Source: Hetaerina americana
Lineage: Eukaryota > Arthropoda > Insecta > Odonata > Calopterygidae
NCBI GenBank assembly: GCA_022747635.1
Contig: JAKTNV010000009.1
Span: forward strand, 61,774,267-61,838,266
Reading direction: 5' to 3'
Length of the DNA: 64,000 nt
The position numbers were made by a program, and so were the translations under genes. Below the pieces are notes generated by a model that saw only the letters and a list, made by a program, of their open reading frames with translations, did no database searches and had not been told where the DNA came from. How positions within the stretch are numbered: the stretch's first letter is position 1; every line of letters starts with the position of its first letter. This document shows, piece by piece, positions 1 through 12,697 of this stretch.

Positions 1-1486
1 TTTGCCTCTTTAACGGGAATAAATTAAGGAAAAACTTTACAAAGAATATTTACTTAAAATACCAAGCAATTACAATCAAATGTGTCGTCTAGTAATCTCA
101 ATCAAATTAAGTTACTTGTACTGAATGCCTGACAAATAGAAAATTTAGATCTCTTTCAGACGTGCTGCTAAGTCTTAATTTTCGCTGGTCATTCCTCTCA
201 TGTTGAAAATAACCATAAAATTCTGCATTTAAAAGGAAGTGGGCCGAGTTTGGCTTCAGTAATGGTAGAATTTTCCAAAAAGAAAACGCTAGAAATTTTC
301 GAGGAAGCAAATTTAGTGTTATAATATAATAATAGTTTATAATATAATTGTTATAATATAATAATAATAATTTAGTGTTATAATATATTGGAGATGTTAA
401 GGAAATGAGTTGCAGAACTGGGATTTTTTTACTAATGGGTGGATTTAATTAACTTTGACCATTATGAGTCGATTTCTATCGAAAGTTAACAAATACTGCT
501 TTATAACTCAATTTTTTATGGACTTCCTCATCGTAGAAACAAATGGCCACATCTTAATGTTCGTTCTATCCTTATTGCACCGCGTTGCACTGAGTTTGCA
601 GGATACAAGCCCCCATTCAAGTAGTTGGATAATAAACACATAAACAATTCGCTTTCCTCACTCCCAGCATTGAGAGCCCCCTTTGCTTTCTCAGTTTCGT
701 TTTTCTCCTTCAGAGAATAAATAATGAAAAGTGGAACACTAAATCACGTGGGGCTTTCAATTGGCACCCATTTCGCGATGCGAATACATTCCAGGATTCA
801 GTTTTTAGCCAGGATGGACACAAAAAATGACGAGAACACGGAGATACATTCCAAATGGTCTTCCAATTTAGAAAATTTTTTCAATCGTGAATCATTTGTC
901 GGGAAAATAAAACGAGGAAAACCGCATTCGAAAATGCGCAGAGCGAGGTTCTGTTGTTTTTGGAGAGGGAGCGAGCATTGTTTTCCTGGCTCTCATCTTG
1001 AGTTCCCATTCTCAGGAAGTCGATGCTTTCTCCACGGAAGCTTACACTTTTCCTTTTTTGTTACTATTCTAATATTTTGTGATGCTTCAAAGAAAATGGC
1101 GGTTTCCTTCGGGACGAGCATTCTCTGATAACAGAACTGAATCATCTCGAAGCATTCTAATACTAAATCTCCCATATTTACGATTAATAGGGGTTGATTG
1201 AAAAAATGTTATGGAGAGGAAGCAATTGTGGGAAATAGTGAATGGCCATAATATTTTGGGACGAACTTGAGATAATTAGAGTCCCTTCTACCACTCCTAG
1301 TAAAATTTTGCGAGACAATATCGCATAAAGTTTGAATTATGTACACAGTATATAAGCAATCTTGATACAGAGCTGCATTATCTAATAAAACATCTCTAAC
1401 GCGCATACTTTACGCATATAATCTTTCTGCAAATTTAATTAATTCACAAATCATACAAGCCATTGTGTAGTCATTGCCGTCAACAC

Positions 1487-1544
<58 letters not shown>

Positions 1545-2336
1545 GTATTAAGTGCATTCGCGATTAGAATGGTTTAAGTCATATAGTCCATCCTTAGATA
1601 GATATTTTCTCACTTTCTCCCGGTGAAGTAATCGCATTTAAAATTTGGAATTAACGCTATCAAATGAATTCCAAGAAAATAAATAGGGCATCCGGAGATA
1701 ACAAGATATCCGATTACCCAAAGCATGATAATATTTTTTAAAACTCACTAACTCGTGCAAATTGAGTTATTTCAACCCATGAATCTCTCTCGTTCATGGA
1801 CAATCAGGCATACGCACGCATCAATCCGCAAATCGGGTGTTCCTAATCTCTGTGCGCTAGGCATAAAAACACGTCATGTTCTATTCAGCTAGCAAAGAAG
1901 AGAGGGAAATGCCTACTTCGTATAGTCACCCACGCCAGTCGTTGTCGCGAAGGCCCATATACGGAAAATGCGACGAAATGTAGAGGAAAATGCCACACTT
2001 TCACCCCATTAGAATAATTAACGGTGACATTTACTTCTAGAATGATGATTTTGTGTCGCAAAAAGCAATTCCTAGCCTAGCCACCTTGCTGTCGAAAAAC
2101 AAGTCAAACTTGCTTCGACTTACCAATCTCCCAACGGACTGGAACATATTTACTTCCACACCAAATCGGTCAATTGGTGAGGTTGAGAAATCACCTGGTT
2201 CTCAAAATATCGAAATGTATGCAGTTGTCTATAGCATCATTGAATTAATTCTAGGAAGCAACGTCTCTGACGAATCCTTTCTTCTTGTTTATTCCATATC
2301 CATGTGGCGGAATCATGATGCTACATCGACCTCAAG
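1..2336. other. Upstream or intronic DNA, no recognised gene
   Basis: This stretch is AT-rich and holds a (TA)n microsatellite at 1492-1541. The open frame at 724-1128 has no family features. It is presumably intron or 5' flank of the methuselah-like gene, because the first recognised exon needs an upstream partner. Confidence 0.5.
1492..1541. repeat. (TA)n microsatellite
   Basis: An uninterrupted run of alternating T and A of about 50 bp. Confidence 0.95.
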
Positions 2337-2601
2337 GACCCTGCCTTGAGGTCTCGGGAGCTGGGAGTGTTCAACGGCGAGGTTTGCGGCCCGAGGTACA
2401 AGTACGTGCTGAGGCCGGAGAAGTACCCGGAAGACGTGTGGCAGTTACAGCCCGATGGCTCCCTCGTCGTGCTGAACATGAAGCACGTTGGCAGGGTCCA
2501 CTTTCAGCACACGGGATATTGCCTCGACACTGTCTACTCCCCGAGGGACAACATGAGCGGCATCTATGCCTTTCCGTGCTTCCCAGATTCTGAAGACAGC
2601 G
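2337..2601 (+). CDS. Methuselah-like receptor, ectodomain exon (first recognised exon)
   Basis: This exon encodes 88 residues plus one base of a methuselah-like extracellular domain. Visible traits are EVCGPRYKYVL near the start, VWQLQPDGSLVVLN in the middle and GYCLDTVY followed by YAFPCFPDSEDS at the end. This is the usual order of Mth ectodomains: a DGSL strand, then YCLD, then a CF close to the membrane. Cysteines sit at 17, 62 and 81 of the joined protein, and NMS at 72 is an N-glycosylation sequon. The end is a strong donor (GTGAGC at 2602) in phase 1, which fits the exon at 20951. The start is less certain: an in-frame stop at 2316-2318 forces an acceptor after it, and CTCAAG ending at 2336 is the best AG, though the pyrimidine tract is weak. 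No in-frame ATG precedes the domain, so an upstream exon must exist. Confidence 0.85.
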
Positions 2602-2859
2602 GTGAGCAACGGGCGGTGAGCGCTTCGCGGCGATTGGGAACGAAATTTCGTCCGTTCCTCAGCTCCTATTGGGGGGAAGCGCGTCCCTCGAAGGCCAATC
2701 AATGCGCATTAGTGGCAATTTAGCCTTTATAGTAATTTTAAGCTAAGACGGGGGAGGGAAATACATACTTTGAGTGAAGTCGCCGGTGCGGCGGCATGCT
2801 TAGGTCGTCCGAAACCAGGCGTTGTTGCGAGAAGATGGCACGATATGCAGGCGCCGTTA

Positions 2860-3130
2860 GAGGTATAGGTTACTTTCGTAGAGGTGGGATTTACAGGGAA
2901 TTCATGGAGGGTGATAAGAAACCCGACGTCAGCATTAGCCTACCCTGAAGGCGACAGGTGTCGAGGGCTGCGAAGTTTAACGTCTAATCCAACGGACAGC
3001 GCACTCCACTTGAATTAATTTCCATTTACCAGCCTAATTAGGGATCGGGATGCATCAGAAAAATCCTGTTACCGATGTGATTCTAACCCAAAGGATGGGA
3101 AAGAGTGGAAACCCAGTGCATCAGTGTACA
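2860..3130 (-). repeat. tRNA-derived SINE copy, degenerate
   Basis: This segment resembles the one at about 5780-6040 over scattered blocks, for example CTCCACTTGAATTA here and CTCCATTTGAATTA there. Both then pass into a tRNA-like head read from the minus strand. Here the B-box region is eroded (GATTCTAACCCAAAGG on the plus strand against GATTCGAACCAAATCC in the other copy). Edges are approximate and no target duplication was found. Confidence 0.45.
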
Positions 3131-4459
3131 CCATCCTAATCCGAGTCCCTTCCACTATTGTCTTAAATTATCTAACTTAAAAGGTTACTAACATTTTGGT
3201 AATGTCATTCCAAATAATATATTAAGCATATTTTTCCAGTTCCAATTCAAAGTAGCAGCTTTTGTGATGCTAGCAGTCTTCATTCTTTTTTGTGCAAAAA
3301 AATATATGCATGAGTTATTTACATTATTTTCATTTACATTATACAGTTTCATTTGTTTTAAGGAGTCAAATGTCTAAAACATTTTTTTTACTTTTTGGTG
3401 AATCTGAATGACTCGATGAAGACCGGGAGTGGATAATTTCTAATCTAATACCCGTACGTTGGACCCGGGTGTCCAACAGTCCAGAGCCACCTTCGTAGTA
3501 AACCCAGACACGCTCAAAAAATCTATCAACAGCAGTGTCAATACAAAAAAGCCTTTGGCCACAGTGGATAAAAAATCGTGAGGTAAAATGCGATTACGCA
3601 TATTTCGATCACAAGTTGACCCTCATAAGCGAACTGAAGGAAGCTCAATTGCCGAGGTTGGAGTGAACATCAGTAGGTATAATAATATTTATTATAAAAA
3701 GAGTGTTTAGGAAAGGAATGAAGGTCGTCAATGATCATATTTTGAGAGATAAGGTCAAAGACCTTGATAAACTCTGGTTCTAAACTTAGGTGTGTGAAGA
3801 ATGAAGATGACTGACGTCATAAGGTGAAGTAATGATCCATAAAGCGAGACAGTAAGTAAGACACTGGAAAGCATGAACAAGTATGAGATGTTCCCGAATT
3901 AGTGTTAATAATATAAAAATCTTAAGTTTAAACAATCAAGCAACTCACACAATAGTCTAGTAAATTATTCGATATTATTTAACGAGTTTTAAGTTAAATT
4001 GCGAGGTAAATCGTTCAGTAATAATAAGGTTTTGGCTATACTTGGTTTTTTTACCTGATTGTATGCACTTAAAAGCAACTATATATTCATTGTATACGAT
4101 TAATTTGTAATGAAACCGATGAATGGAAAACTTTCAAGACAAGTATTTAATAGATTAAAATTAAATAGGCAAGTTAGACAGGAATATAGGAGATAGCATA
4201 ATGAATTTTAACAGTTTTTTGCTTCATAGATGTTTACTTCTTAGTATTTGATGGAAGTTTAAACCATGCTACCACCAGGAGGTAAATACTAACAGGAGTA
4301 ACTAAAATGGCTTATATTGAAATTATAAATATATTACTGCTGAGTTTATCAAAATTTTAGGCACGAAAATATCTAATCGTGTTACCTCTACCACCTAAAT
4401 CTTTTACAATTAGTCGAATTTGCCATTATAACCCTCTTATGACATTTTAATTGCGTTAA

Positions 4460-4810
4460 ATCTCATCATTGCAAAACGACCGACCGAGGGCGTTGACCAC
4501 ATTATCTAGATTACAGCGTCCACTTCTCCACCGTGGCCAAAGCTGTGTGTACAAGATGAACGCAGCAAATAAGCTCCCCGGCGATTCCCTGTAACTCGGC
4601 AGAATCACCGAAAGGACGCCCGCGGGCGGGGGAGGAGGGCGTTAAATGGCGCGAGCCCACTATAATTGGCCGTCAATGCTCGAGTGGTCTGAGACACCGC
4701 TAAACGTCGACGGACCGATCTCCGCTCGCCGCTTCGGAAAACTCTCGTAACGGCCCCGCGTGCTTGCACGTCGTGATGCGCCGTGAGGCCATGAAATAAA
4801 GCCATTATTC
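4460..4810. other. GC-rich patch in intron 1, possible regulatory DNA
   Basis: A local island rich in G+C and CpG (for example GACGCCCGCGGGCGGGGGAG) within AT-rich intron. No coding frame, repeat copy or splice pair is evident. Function is a guess. Confidence 0.25.
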
Positions 4811-5207
4811 GAGTGACTCACATTTGAGAGGTGGGCTGGGGAGGTGATAACAAGATACTTATATTGATTGCCATAAGGAAAGCCGCGCAATTGGCAGGTC
4901 AGGCAACAACTAAGAATAAATACTCCCCACAAGAAGAATTTGCTTTATTTAATTAACAACATTCCAACGAGAGCCAATTTGTCCGTAAAAAAGAAAGCGC
5001 AAGGGGTGCACTGAGTAAATTATAAACTACTGTGAGAAACATGTATGAGTCACAGGTATGCTAGAGAAATTATATTGGGAGCCTCTCAATTCTCTTAGAG
5101 AACAGGAAAGACAGAATTTTAGAAGGAAAAGGGCACCTGAGTTTTCATGTGACACAAAGGAAATGATCATGGCAACAAATTAGTATACTGATAGATTCGG
5201 GCACCGG

Positions 5208-5276
5208 GATGAAATAAGAGAGATAGGCTCCGTTACCGACAAGCTTAAGTATTCGTTTTTCCCTCGCACGAGACGC
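5208..5276 (+). repeat. LINE ORF2 C-terminal-like fragment (copy 1 of a pair)
   Basis: In one frame the segment reads DEIREIGSVTDKLKYSFFPR followed by TRR. The KYSFFPRT string resembles the tail of many non-LTR retrotransposon ORF2 proteins. A second copy at about 10460-10540 preserves the same peptide, and DNA similarity extends downstream to about 5430. There is no complete ORF nearby. Confidence 0.45.
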
Positions 5277-5779
5277 AAACATAATAAAATCCAACCCAAG
5301 AGCCCGGATAAATTACATTGATTTGAATACTAAAATGTGATGAATAGATCAGAAGAAACAATTATTGCATTATGTACATATCGCCATGCATGTGCACGAG
5401 AGTTTTACTCTATGAGTTATCACGTACTCAAGTGTATGTATGAACTAACAGGTCTGCGTGTGAGGCTGTTGCCTTAACACCACCCCCTGCCACACGACCC
5501 TGCGGCGGATTCCGGGGTATTGTGTAGATATAAGAGTAAACATGGAATATGGAGGTAAAGTTTTACGGAAATGTTTCGCGTAGACGATTCACAACAGGTC
5601 TGGGAAGATAAAGCTCATCATTACGCACTGTGGTGCTAAGAATGGTGTGGTGTGGAGCATGGAGAGAGAAACTTGGGAGGTGTTCATCCTGTTGATTGAG
5701 GATGTAAATAATGAAAGGATGAGAAGATAGTATTATTATCCGTGGTAGGTGACCGATAGGCGAAGGTCATTTGTGGTAT

Positions 5780-6040
5780 CAGAGATAAGTGGGTAATTTC
5801 TTAGATGCCTAAAGCATTTTCACGGAATGGGGGAAGGGTGGAGAGAGATAAAGCAGGCGTCAGCACTAACCTGCACTAAAAACGGAACGGACGACCTGCT
5901 CCATTTGAATTACTCTCCCAAAGGAGATGACGGTATGTCTCTAAAAAAACACTGCTACCACCAGGATTCGAACCAAATCCATCGGAGTGGGAGTCAGCAC
6001 CAAAGCCACTGCAACAGCTCAATCTTAAGGATGAGAAAAT
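5780..6040 (-). repeat. tRNA-derived SINE copy
   Basis: Read on the minus strand, positions around 5960-5975 give GGTTCGAATCCTGG, an intact RNA polymerase III B box. An A-box-like stretch (GAGCTGTTGCAGTGG) lies just upstream in that orientation. The body matches the degenerate segment near 2.9 kb. It is not a functional tRNA gene, since no acceptor stem can be formed around it. Confidence 0.55.
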
Positions 6041-7692
6041 ATCCACTTCAGATGAGTAAGAGAAACGGGGGAATTCAAGGTGCGTGGTAAGCGGCAGGGA
6101 ATGTCAGTAAGAAATCTCTGGGTCGTGTAAAGATGGTCACTAGGGCCAATAGAACGGGTTTCTCGAGCGGAGGTATGGATAGAGGAACTAGGGAGGAGTT
6201 CATTAGACTAGTGGCGACCATTCATTCATTTATCCCATTTAAAAATATGTATGTACCATAGCAGCGTGAGTGCGGCGCCGATGTAAAAAGGTAATTCCAA
6301 GTTCTGATTGCAGACAGTTATTGTCGTTTTTTTCTCTTCTTCGCACATTACATCCAGGATGTGTTCTTAATGGCTATCTTAGACGACGACGACTTAGTAA
6401 CATTTATGAAAATAATTCACCAAAATGCGAGGCTACTGCGAACGCCTATGCGTTCATGCAGGGTGCCATAGCATCTAACCACAATTTTATCAAATCTACT
6501 TGGCAAATTTGCTTGATATATTCCCACACTTCCTTGGTTGCTTCGCCAAATTTCCTTTTGTGTTAGGTTCATTTTTTTATTTTGCCTGATAGCGAAAATT
6601 TCTCAAAATATTCATGTAAATCCCTATTTCCTATCTGCAATGAAAGGTTGATTTGTGAGAGCTCCAATCGATTAATCAGCACCATGTATCCAAATGTGTA
6701 CTCATTCATCACTGTTTTCAAATACCTTTACGCCGTTTTACAGGTTTCAACGCAGCAAAAATTGGAGCAAAAACATGATAGGCCATCATGAGTCACCTCT
6801 TTGTCCATCGGCCATATGTGCATTTGAAATTTGAAGCCGGATTAAATTAAAGTGGTTTCACATGGAAATTAAACGAATACTAGAGCTCCATGGGAGATAA
6901 TTTCATCACATTTTTCCACATTTACAAGCATATTTATCATACATGTAGAATGATACCGGTGCCGCCTTTACAAGACATCAACAGGTCGTCATTAGACATA
7001 TAATAGTTACGGTGTGCAATCTATTCTCACAGGAGGGCGCCATAGATAAATTAAGCTGTATTACTAAACCCCAAAATAGAAGAAAAAGATTTGAATAATC
7101 AACCTCACTCAAAAGTGCGCAGATGGATTGTCTTGCCCTCCACGTGTGCTGGAGAAACATTGCAAACATTTGGAATTCCTCTGAGGGGAAATCTGTTTCC
7201 TGGCGTCCGGACAAAATGTACATCCGGAAAGATTTCGTCAAACATGGCAAGCGGAATCTAATTTGCTGTAGATGCGATTGGAGGAAGGTGGCGGCGAATG
7301 CGAGAGAGCTCTCCGTGGAAAGGAAAGGACTAGTCCTTTGTGGGCGAGCGGTGTCGCAGGGGAAAGCGGGACGGCAAGTGGACACATACTGAATGACTGA
7401 AGTCCTTTGAAGAGCGAGCGACGAAAGAAATCTTGAAGGGAAACAGCGGCGAACAGAAGGAGAAGCTCGCTTGAGTGTATTCTGACGAGTGGTAAAGAAT
7501 TTATTCGAAGGATTTTAAAAGAGTGGAGTACACACTAGGTAATGCAGTCTCCAGAATGAAGGTATAAATCGTAAGTTGTTAAATTATTCATCAAATAAAA
7601 CAGTTTCTGGCTTCACTTGGTGGAAAATCTTTATATTGAACTTGAAATTAAACCACTTGGCTTTTCCACGTAGGAAAAATGTTTATTTACTG

Positions 7693-7724
7693 CTTAGGTT
7701 TCGTTATGGTATAATATTATCAGG
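7693..7724 (-). repeat. Hammerhead-like hairpin core (7.7 kb locus)
   Basis: On the minus strand the order is CTGATAA, 13 bases, then CGAAACC. A stem of TTA with TAA brackets a five-base loop; the closing G-C pair seen in the 58.7 kb copy is A-C here. Flanking GTAAA and TTTAC can extend an open stem I by five pairs. The core has GA changed to AA in the second invariant block, so it is probably a decayed copy. Confidence 0.4.
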
Positions 7725-9549
7725 TAAAAATACAAGTCAAACACAGCCTGCTAATTTATCAATATTGCCAATCCTCCTCCTCTTCATTTTTCAATGAGGA
7801 GGAGGAGGATTCATTCTTCATCCAGGGTTTTTAATCCGAAGAGGAGGGTTTTGTGGGGAGTCCACAGAGCTTCCTCTGAAATCGGACGGCGCCACTCGTT
7901 AACCACTTCCTGCGGTTTGCCACCAAAACCGCTAAAGCGTGGGTTAATCATCAATTAGAAACAGGAAAGGTTTCGACGCGAAGAGACACGCAAGAGACAT
8001 TGAGGTATTTGGAGTCGTGATATATTCCGCACTCTCCAAGAATTTTGTAATGACCTGTGCACTGAACTTCTATCCTTTCCTTTCGATAGGTGTCGAGAAA
8101 ATTGTCATCCAGTTTTGTCTTAAAAACTGATATTACTCTCAAGTCAATGAACTAATTTGAATAGTAAAATGCCGTCTGTATTTCAAAGTAAAAGTTTCGC
8201 AGGTGGAATCTGAGGCCCAACCATTATCCATAATTTTGTCCTCTGGTGAGAAGCCTTCTTGCATCATTCTGCTGACTGTTTCCGGGTTCCATTTTTTATT
8301 ACAAATCATGCTTCTATCAACAAAATATTCTCCATGGGGGATTTTCTTCTCATTAAGAACCCATTATAATCAAACTAACGAGGAGAGAACATTTTTAACA
8401 GAGAAAACGACTCAAAAATCCTGGCCTCCAAACTAACACTCCTATTATATGACCAATCGATCTTATAGCACCGAATTATAAATTTGTAAATAGTTTTAGT
8501 AGATATACTGAATCATAACTTGGGTGTAACTCGAAATCAACTGGAAGTTGCGGTTGACGATGAGGTAATACACAGCATATTTCCCCATAGTGTTACGTTT
8601 ACAATGCAACCTTGCGCTCTAGATTATTAGCGTGGCTACCTTGCGTATACCCGCATCTTTAAATTTTAGGAAGGTGACATGATTTCCTGACAAAACTGCT
8701 TATTGGGTGATTAATGCCGACGAAATTGGCAAAAAAATACTCGAAATATTATTGAACTTCCGTTATTAACTTTCCTGCGCTTGCGAAATATTATTCAAAA
8801 GCCACGAAAGTTACATGAATGCCAGCAAGGAAGCGTCTCAGTAGTATGTGGCGCTCTTAAAAATTTAATATTTGTCGAAGGCAGCACAAATTTCAGAGTA
8901 TCAAAGTATGCCACCACAACATGTTTATATGGAAGGCATAGGCAATATACATTTAGACACACATGAAAGAATTACGCTTCGCTGATTTTCTCACGCGGAG
9001 AGAATGGATGAGTGTCGCATCAAAAAACATGTATTCGGGAGCAGAGTGAATGGTTTCGGAGAAAGAAAGGCTACCCTTTTTCACCCCAAGAAAGTCTAAA
9101 ATAAAGGCTAAGGTGGTCAAATTGACCCTCATCATCAAGAAAATCAGAAGTCTCGAGAGCAGAAGAGCATGTATAAATTATTTTTGAATCAGACAGAGGC
9201 GAAATAAAAATGAAAGATAAACTGTAAATTTTACAAGTTCTTTTTTGAGCTTTGTGTTGAAAAACCGACGGAAAAAAAATGTATTGGTTACTCCAGAACT
9301 TATTGTCCAAGTTAAATTAATTATGTTAAAAGAGCTATTAAAATAATATAGTTAAACCCTATTTCTGTTCCGATGTGGTTACTTTGAGAGGAAAAAATCA
9401 TTCGCTTAAACCGATAATCCGAACGCGGAAGCCTTGATTTTCACCTCAAATTCTTTGTCCAGTTGAGCCAGAGTTAGCTTGCATATCAGCAGGATCAATT
9501 CATTAAAGATATTTTTGCGGCATTTCCTCGTGTTTTCTTTGAATTCCGG

Positions 9550-9965
9550 ATTAATTCGATTGTAATTTTTAAACTCTCCGCGGTGGTCTCAGCAGGGCAG
9601 TCAGGGATGGCTCCCGTTTCTAAATCCTCGGATTGGACAAAGGATCTCGCTCAGGAGCCATTTATGCGAGAAGGCGTGAGAAGGAGGGAGGCGAGCGTGT
9701 TTGGGATTCGGAGGCGTGCGTTTCTCGTCACCCTTGGCAACGTAAACAACATGCGGCGTGGGAATCATCAGCTCCCAGAGAACTAACAACTGCGGACCGC
9801 AGGACGCCTCGGCTGAGAGCAGAGGGAAGGAATGAGAAAGAAATAGGGAATGAAGAACTTAAAAGAAAAGACAAGAGAACCGACCGAACCGGGTGCGTCA
9901 ATAGAAATGCGTGCGCAACGAACACGCGAGCGAACTCTTTCCCCACAGAGGGAGCTTGAGACGAT
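9550..9965. other. GC-rich patch in intron 1 with chance ORFs on both strands
   Basis: Purine-rich on the plus strand (GGCGTGAGAAGGAGGGAGGC) with open frames on both strands, none resembling a known protein. It could be regulatory or an old element. Confidence 0.25.
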
Positions 9966-10459
9966 GGAGCACTGATGATTTCGAGGAGGCTTTCCCTCTC
10001 TGTTTTCGGGTGCATTGAGGCAATAGAAGTCTAATCCTTCATTAAGCATGTCCTCCGACTTTCATTTACGAAAGGACTAAAGTTTAATTTAACAGAATCA
10101 AACTTCACGAATGTACGGGCATTTCTAGCGACGACAAACTCCATAGTTACCTGCAGATAAGCGCTGAAATTCGTAAGCTTTTCACGTTTCATTCCGATGT
10201 AGATACGCCTTGTGATCCAAAACCAAAAGAAATCTCTGTGAATTCTTCCACTGTAATTCGTGACATTCTGTCCGAAGAATATTGTTAAGCTTAACAAAAA
10301 ATTTCCCATAGTCGCCACAGATAGTCAATGTGAGTCAGTACAATTTCCGATTTCAGTGTCGACCTATCGGAACAGCTGACTGCAACTAGCATTGATTCAT
10401 CGAGGTCACCGAGGAATTATTATGGTACCACTTTATATATTGATTGACTCGACCAACGA

Positions 10460-10540
10460 GACAAAATAAGAGAAGTAGACACCGTCACCGACAGATTCAA
10501 GTACTCGTACTTCCCTTTCACGATACGAAATTCAAGTCCA
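10460..10540 (+). repeat. LINE ORF2 C-terminal-like fragment (copy 2 of a pair)
   Basis: The frame reads DKIREVDTVTDRFKYSYFPF followed by TIRN, clearly related to the fragment at 5208-5276. The conserved part is VTDxxKYSxFPxT. DNA resemblance continues downstream to about 10680. This points to two old insertions of one element rather than a host exon. Confidence 0.45.
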
Positions 10541-10734
10541 ATTAAATCCAATTTACTAACTTAAAAACCAAAATTTAATGATTTATCCAATAGTACCAAC
10601 TACTGCATGATAGGGACATACATTTGCACAAGTCTGACAACTTGTGAAAACATATTAATGCGCTACGTGTGCAGATAAAAGGGAGAGAGGCACATCTAAG
10701 AGAAAAACAAGGCTAATGATGAAGGTGGAAGGGT

Positions 10735-10835
10735 GCGGATTGCCAGGAGAAAAAGGCACCCTTGGCCGGGATTTAAATCGCGGACCTTTGACTTGCACGG
10801 TCGATGTTCTACCAGATTACGTTTCCTTGATAACT
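10735..10835 (-). repeat. tRNA-derived SINE fragment
   Basis: Read on the minus strand this contains TGGTAGAACATCGACCGTGC, an A-box-like region, followed by GGTCCGCGATTTAAATCCCG, a degraded B-box region. There is no usable tRNA fold. Confidence 0.45.
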
Positions 10836-10953
10836 TCATTATAAGACCATCGTCCGCTGATTAAGTCCCGGCCAAGGAAACTTTTTTTCTGCAGAGAATC
10901 AGCAATCATGTACCTTGGCCCGTTTTGCATCATGTTTCTATCCCTTATCCCTA

Positions 10954-11044
<91 letters not shown>

Positions 11045-11066
11045 GTATATATATATATATATATAA
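10954..11066. repeat. Compound (CT)n-(AT)n microsatellite
   Basis: A CT run to 10980 passes directly into an AT run to about 11066, broken once by TTATGT near 11041, then into a short AAT run. It abuts the long inverted repeat. Confidence 0.95.
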
Positions 11067-11069
11067 TAA

Positions 11070-11275
11070 TAATAATGGGCTGACATAATATAACACAAAT
11101 AGAAGAAAATAGCATCATTTAAAAGGACACTCACACGGTAAATTGTTCGAGCTTTCGGCCCTCTCTTGAAGAAGGCCTCTGAGAGGGCCGAAAGCTCGAA
11201 CAATTTACCGTGTGAGTGTCCTTTTAAATGTTGCTATTCTATTCTATTTGTGTTTTTTTGTGTCAGCCCATTATT
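11070..11275. repeat. Long inverted repeat (palindrome) with 15-nt loop
   Basis: The arms 11116-11165 and 11181-11230 are perfect reverse complements over 50 bp around a 15-base centre. Weaker pairing extends outward to TAATGGGCTGACA on the left and TGTCAGCCCATTA on the right. The centre reads TTGAAGAAGGCCTCTGAGAG and then GGGCCGAAAGC, which resembles a hammerhead core with its first C replaced by T. It could be a foldback element or a head-to-head pair of element ends. Confidence 0.85.
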
Positions 11276-11330
11276 GTGCCGCTCGTGTGAGTTTTTCCGT
11301 ACAATCGTTATATATATATATATTTTTTTT

Positions 11331-12697
11331 AAAGTAATCTACCGGTTAGGGTAGGTTTTTGGACGGACACAGCTACCAAACAAATATTTTATTACTCCTA
11401 ACAAAACACAAAATCAATCATCCTACTCTATATCAGGTCCCTCTTCATCACTGAATACTTCCTTCCTCCCTTCATCCCGTCCAGCATCCCTATCCTGTTC
11501 CTTCCCTTTCCTCTTTTGCCCAACATTCTACCCTCTATCACAGTCTTCAACATCCCACTGCCGGTCAACACCCCCTTCATCCACTTTTCCTGCCTCCATA
11601 GGATTGCTCCCAACAAACCCCTCTCTTCGCCCACCATACCAAGTACTTCCTCATTTGTTTTCTTCTCTGTCCATTTCACCTTCTCCATTCTTCTCCACAC
11701 CCACATTTCAAAAGCCTCCAACCTACGTCTATCCTCCTGCTTCAATGACCACGTTTCCGCTCCGTACATAGCTACGCTCCATATCAAAGTTTTTACGAGT
11801 CTTTTCTTAACATCCTTACTCAAAGTCCCTGTCATCAACTCCCTCCTCCTTGTGAAAGCCTCTTTGCCTAGCGCAATTCTTCTCCTTACGTCCCTACTAC
11901 TTTGACCGTGTTGGTCCAAAACACTACCGAGATACGTAAACTGTTCTACCTGCTCTAGCTTTTGCCCTCCTATTTTAATGTTTAGCTTAGCCTTTTTCTT
12001 TCTAGAAAATCGCATAACCTTTTTTTTTTATTAATATTGATTCTCATCCCATACCTGTCGCACTGTATTTCCAATTCACTCAGCAATGCTTGCAGCCCCT
12101 TGGCTGACCGACAAACCAAAGCCTGGTCATCAGCAAACCTAACTGATTTTTACGAATTCCCCGCCTACTTTCATTCCCACCTCCAGTTCTTCCCATGCCT
12201 CTTTGATCATTTCCTCTGCATACAGGTTGAACAGCAACGGTGATAATGGACAATCCTGCCTCACACCTCTTCCTAACACTGCCCATCCGGACTCCCCGTT
12301 TGCCACCCGCACCTGAGCAGTTTGAGACATGTACAGGTTGCGGATTACCCTCCTTTCCCTCCAATCTATTCCTATTTTCTGCAGAATGCTTATTAGTTTT
12401 CCCCAATTTACTCTATCAAACGCTTTTTCGAAATCTACGAAACAGGCAAATACCTCCTGGTTGTTTTCTATATTCCTCTCGATTGATAATCTCATTACTA
12501 CAATTGCATCGCGCATACCTCTCCCCTTCCTAAACCCAAACTGATCATCCCCCAAGTAATCCTTTGCCCTACTCTCTATCCTTTTGTTTATAATCCTGAG
12601 AACAACTTTAGCTGCGTGGGATATCAAACTTATCGTCCTGTAGTCCTCACACGATGTAGACTTTACCTTTTTCGGAATAGGAACTAAAACTGATCTC

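Noticed and set aside
724..1175. Open frames on both strands, up to 134 codons
   Set aside because: No motif or family resemblance and no splice partner; treated as chance.
2053..2349. Open frame just before the first receptor exon
   Set aside because: It is in a different frame from the ectodomain, has no signal peptide or family features, and overlaps the presumed acceptor.
9583..10049. Overlapping open frames on both strands in a GC-rich patch
   Set aside because: Composition explains the lack of stops; none looks like a protein domain.
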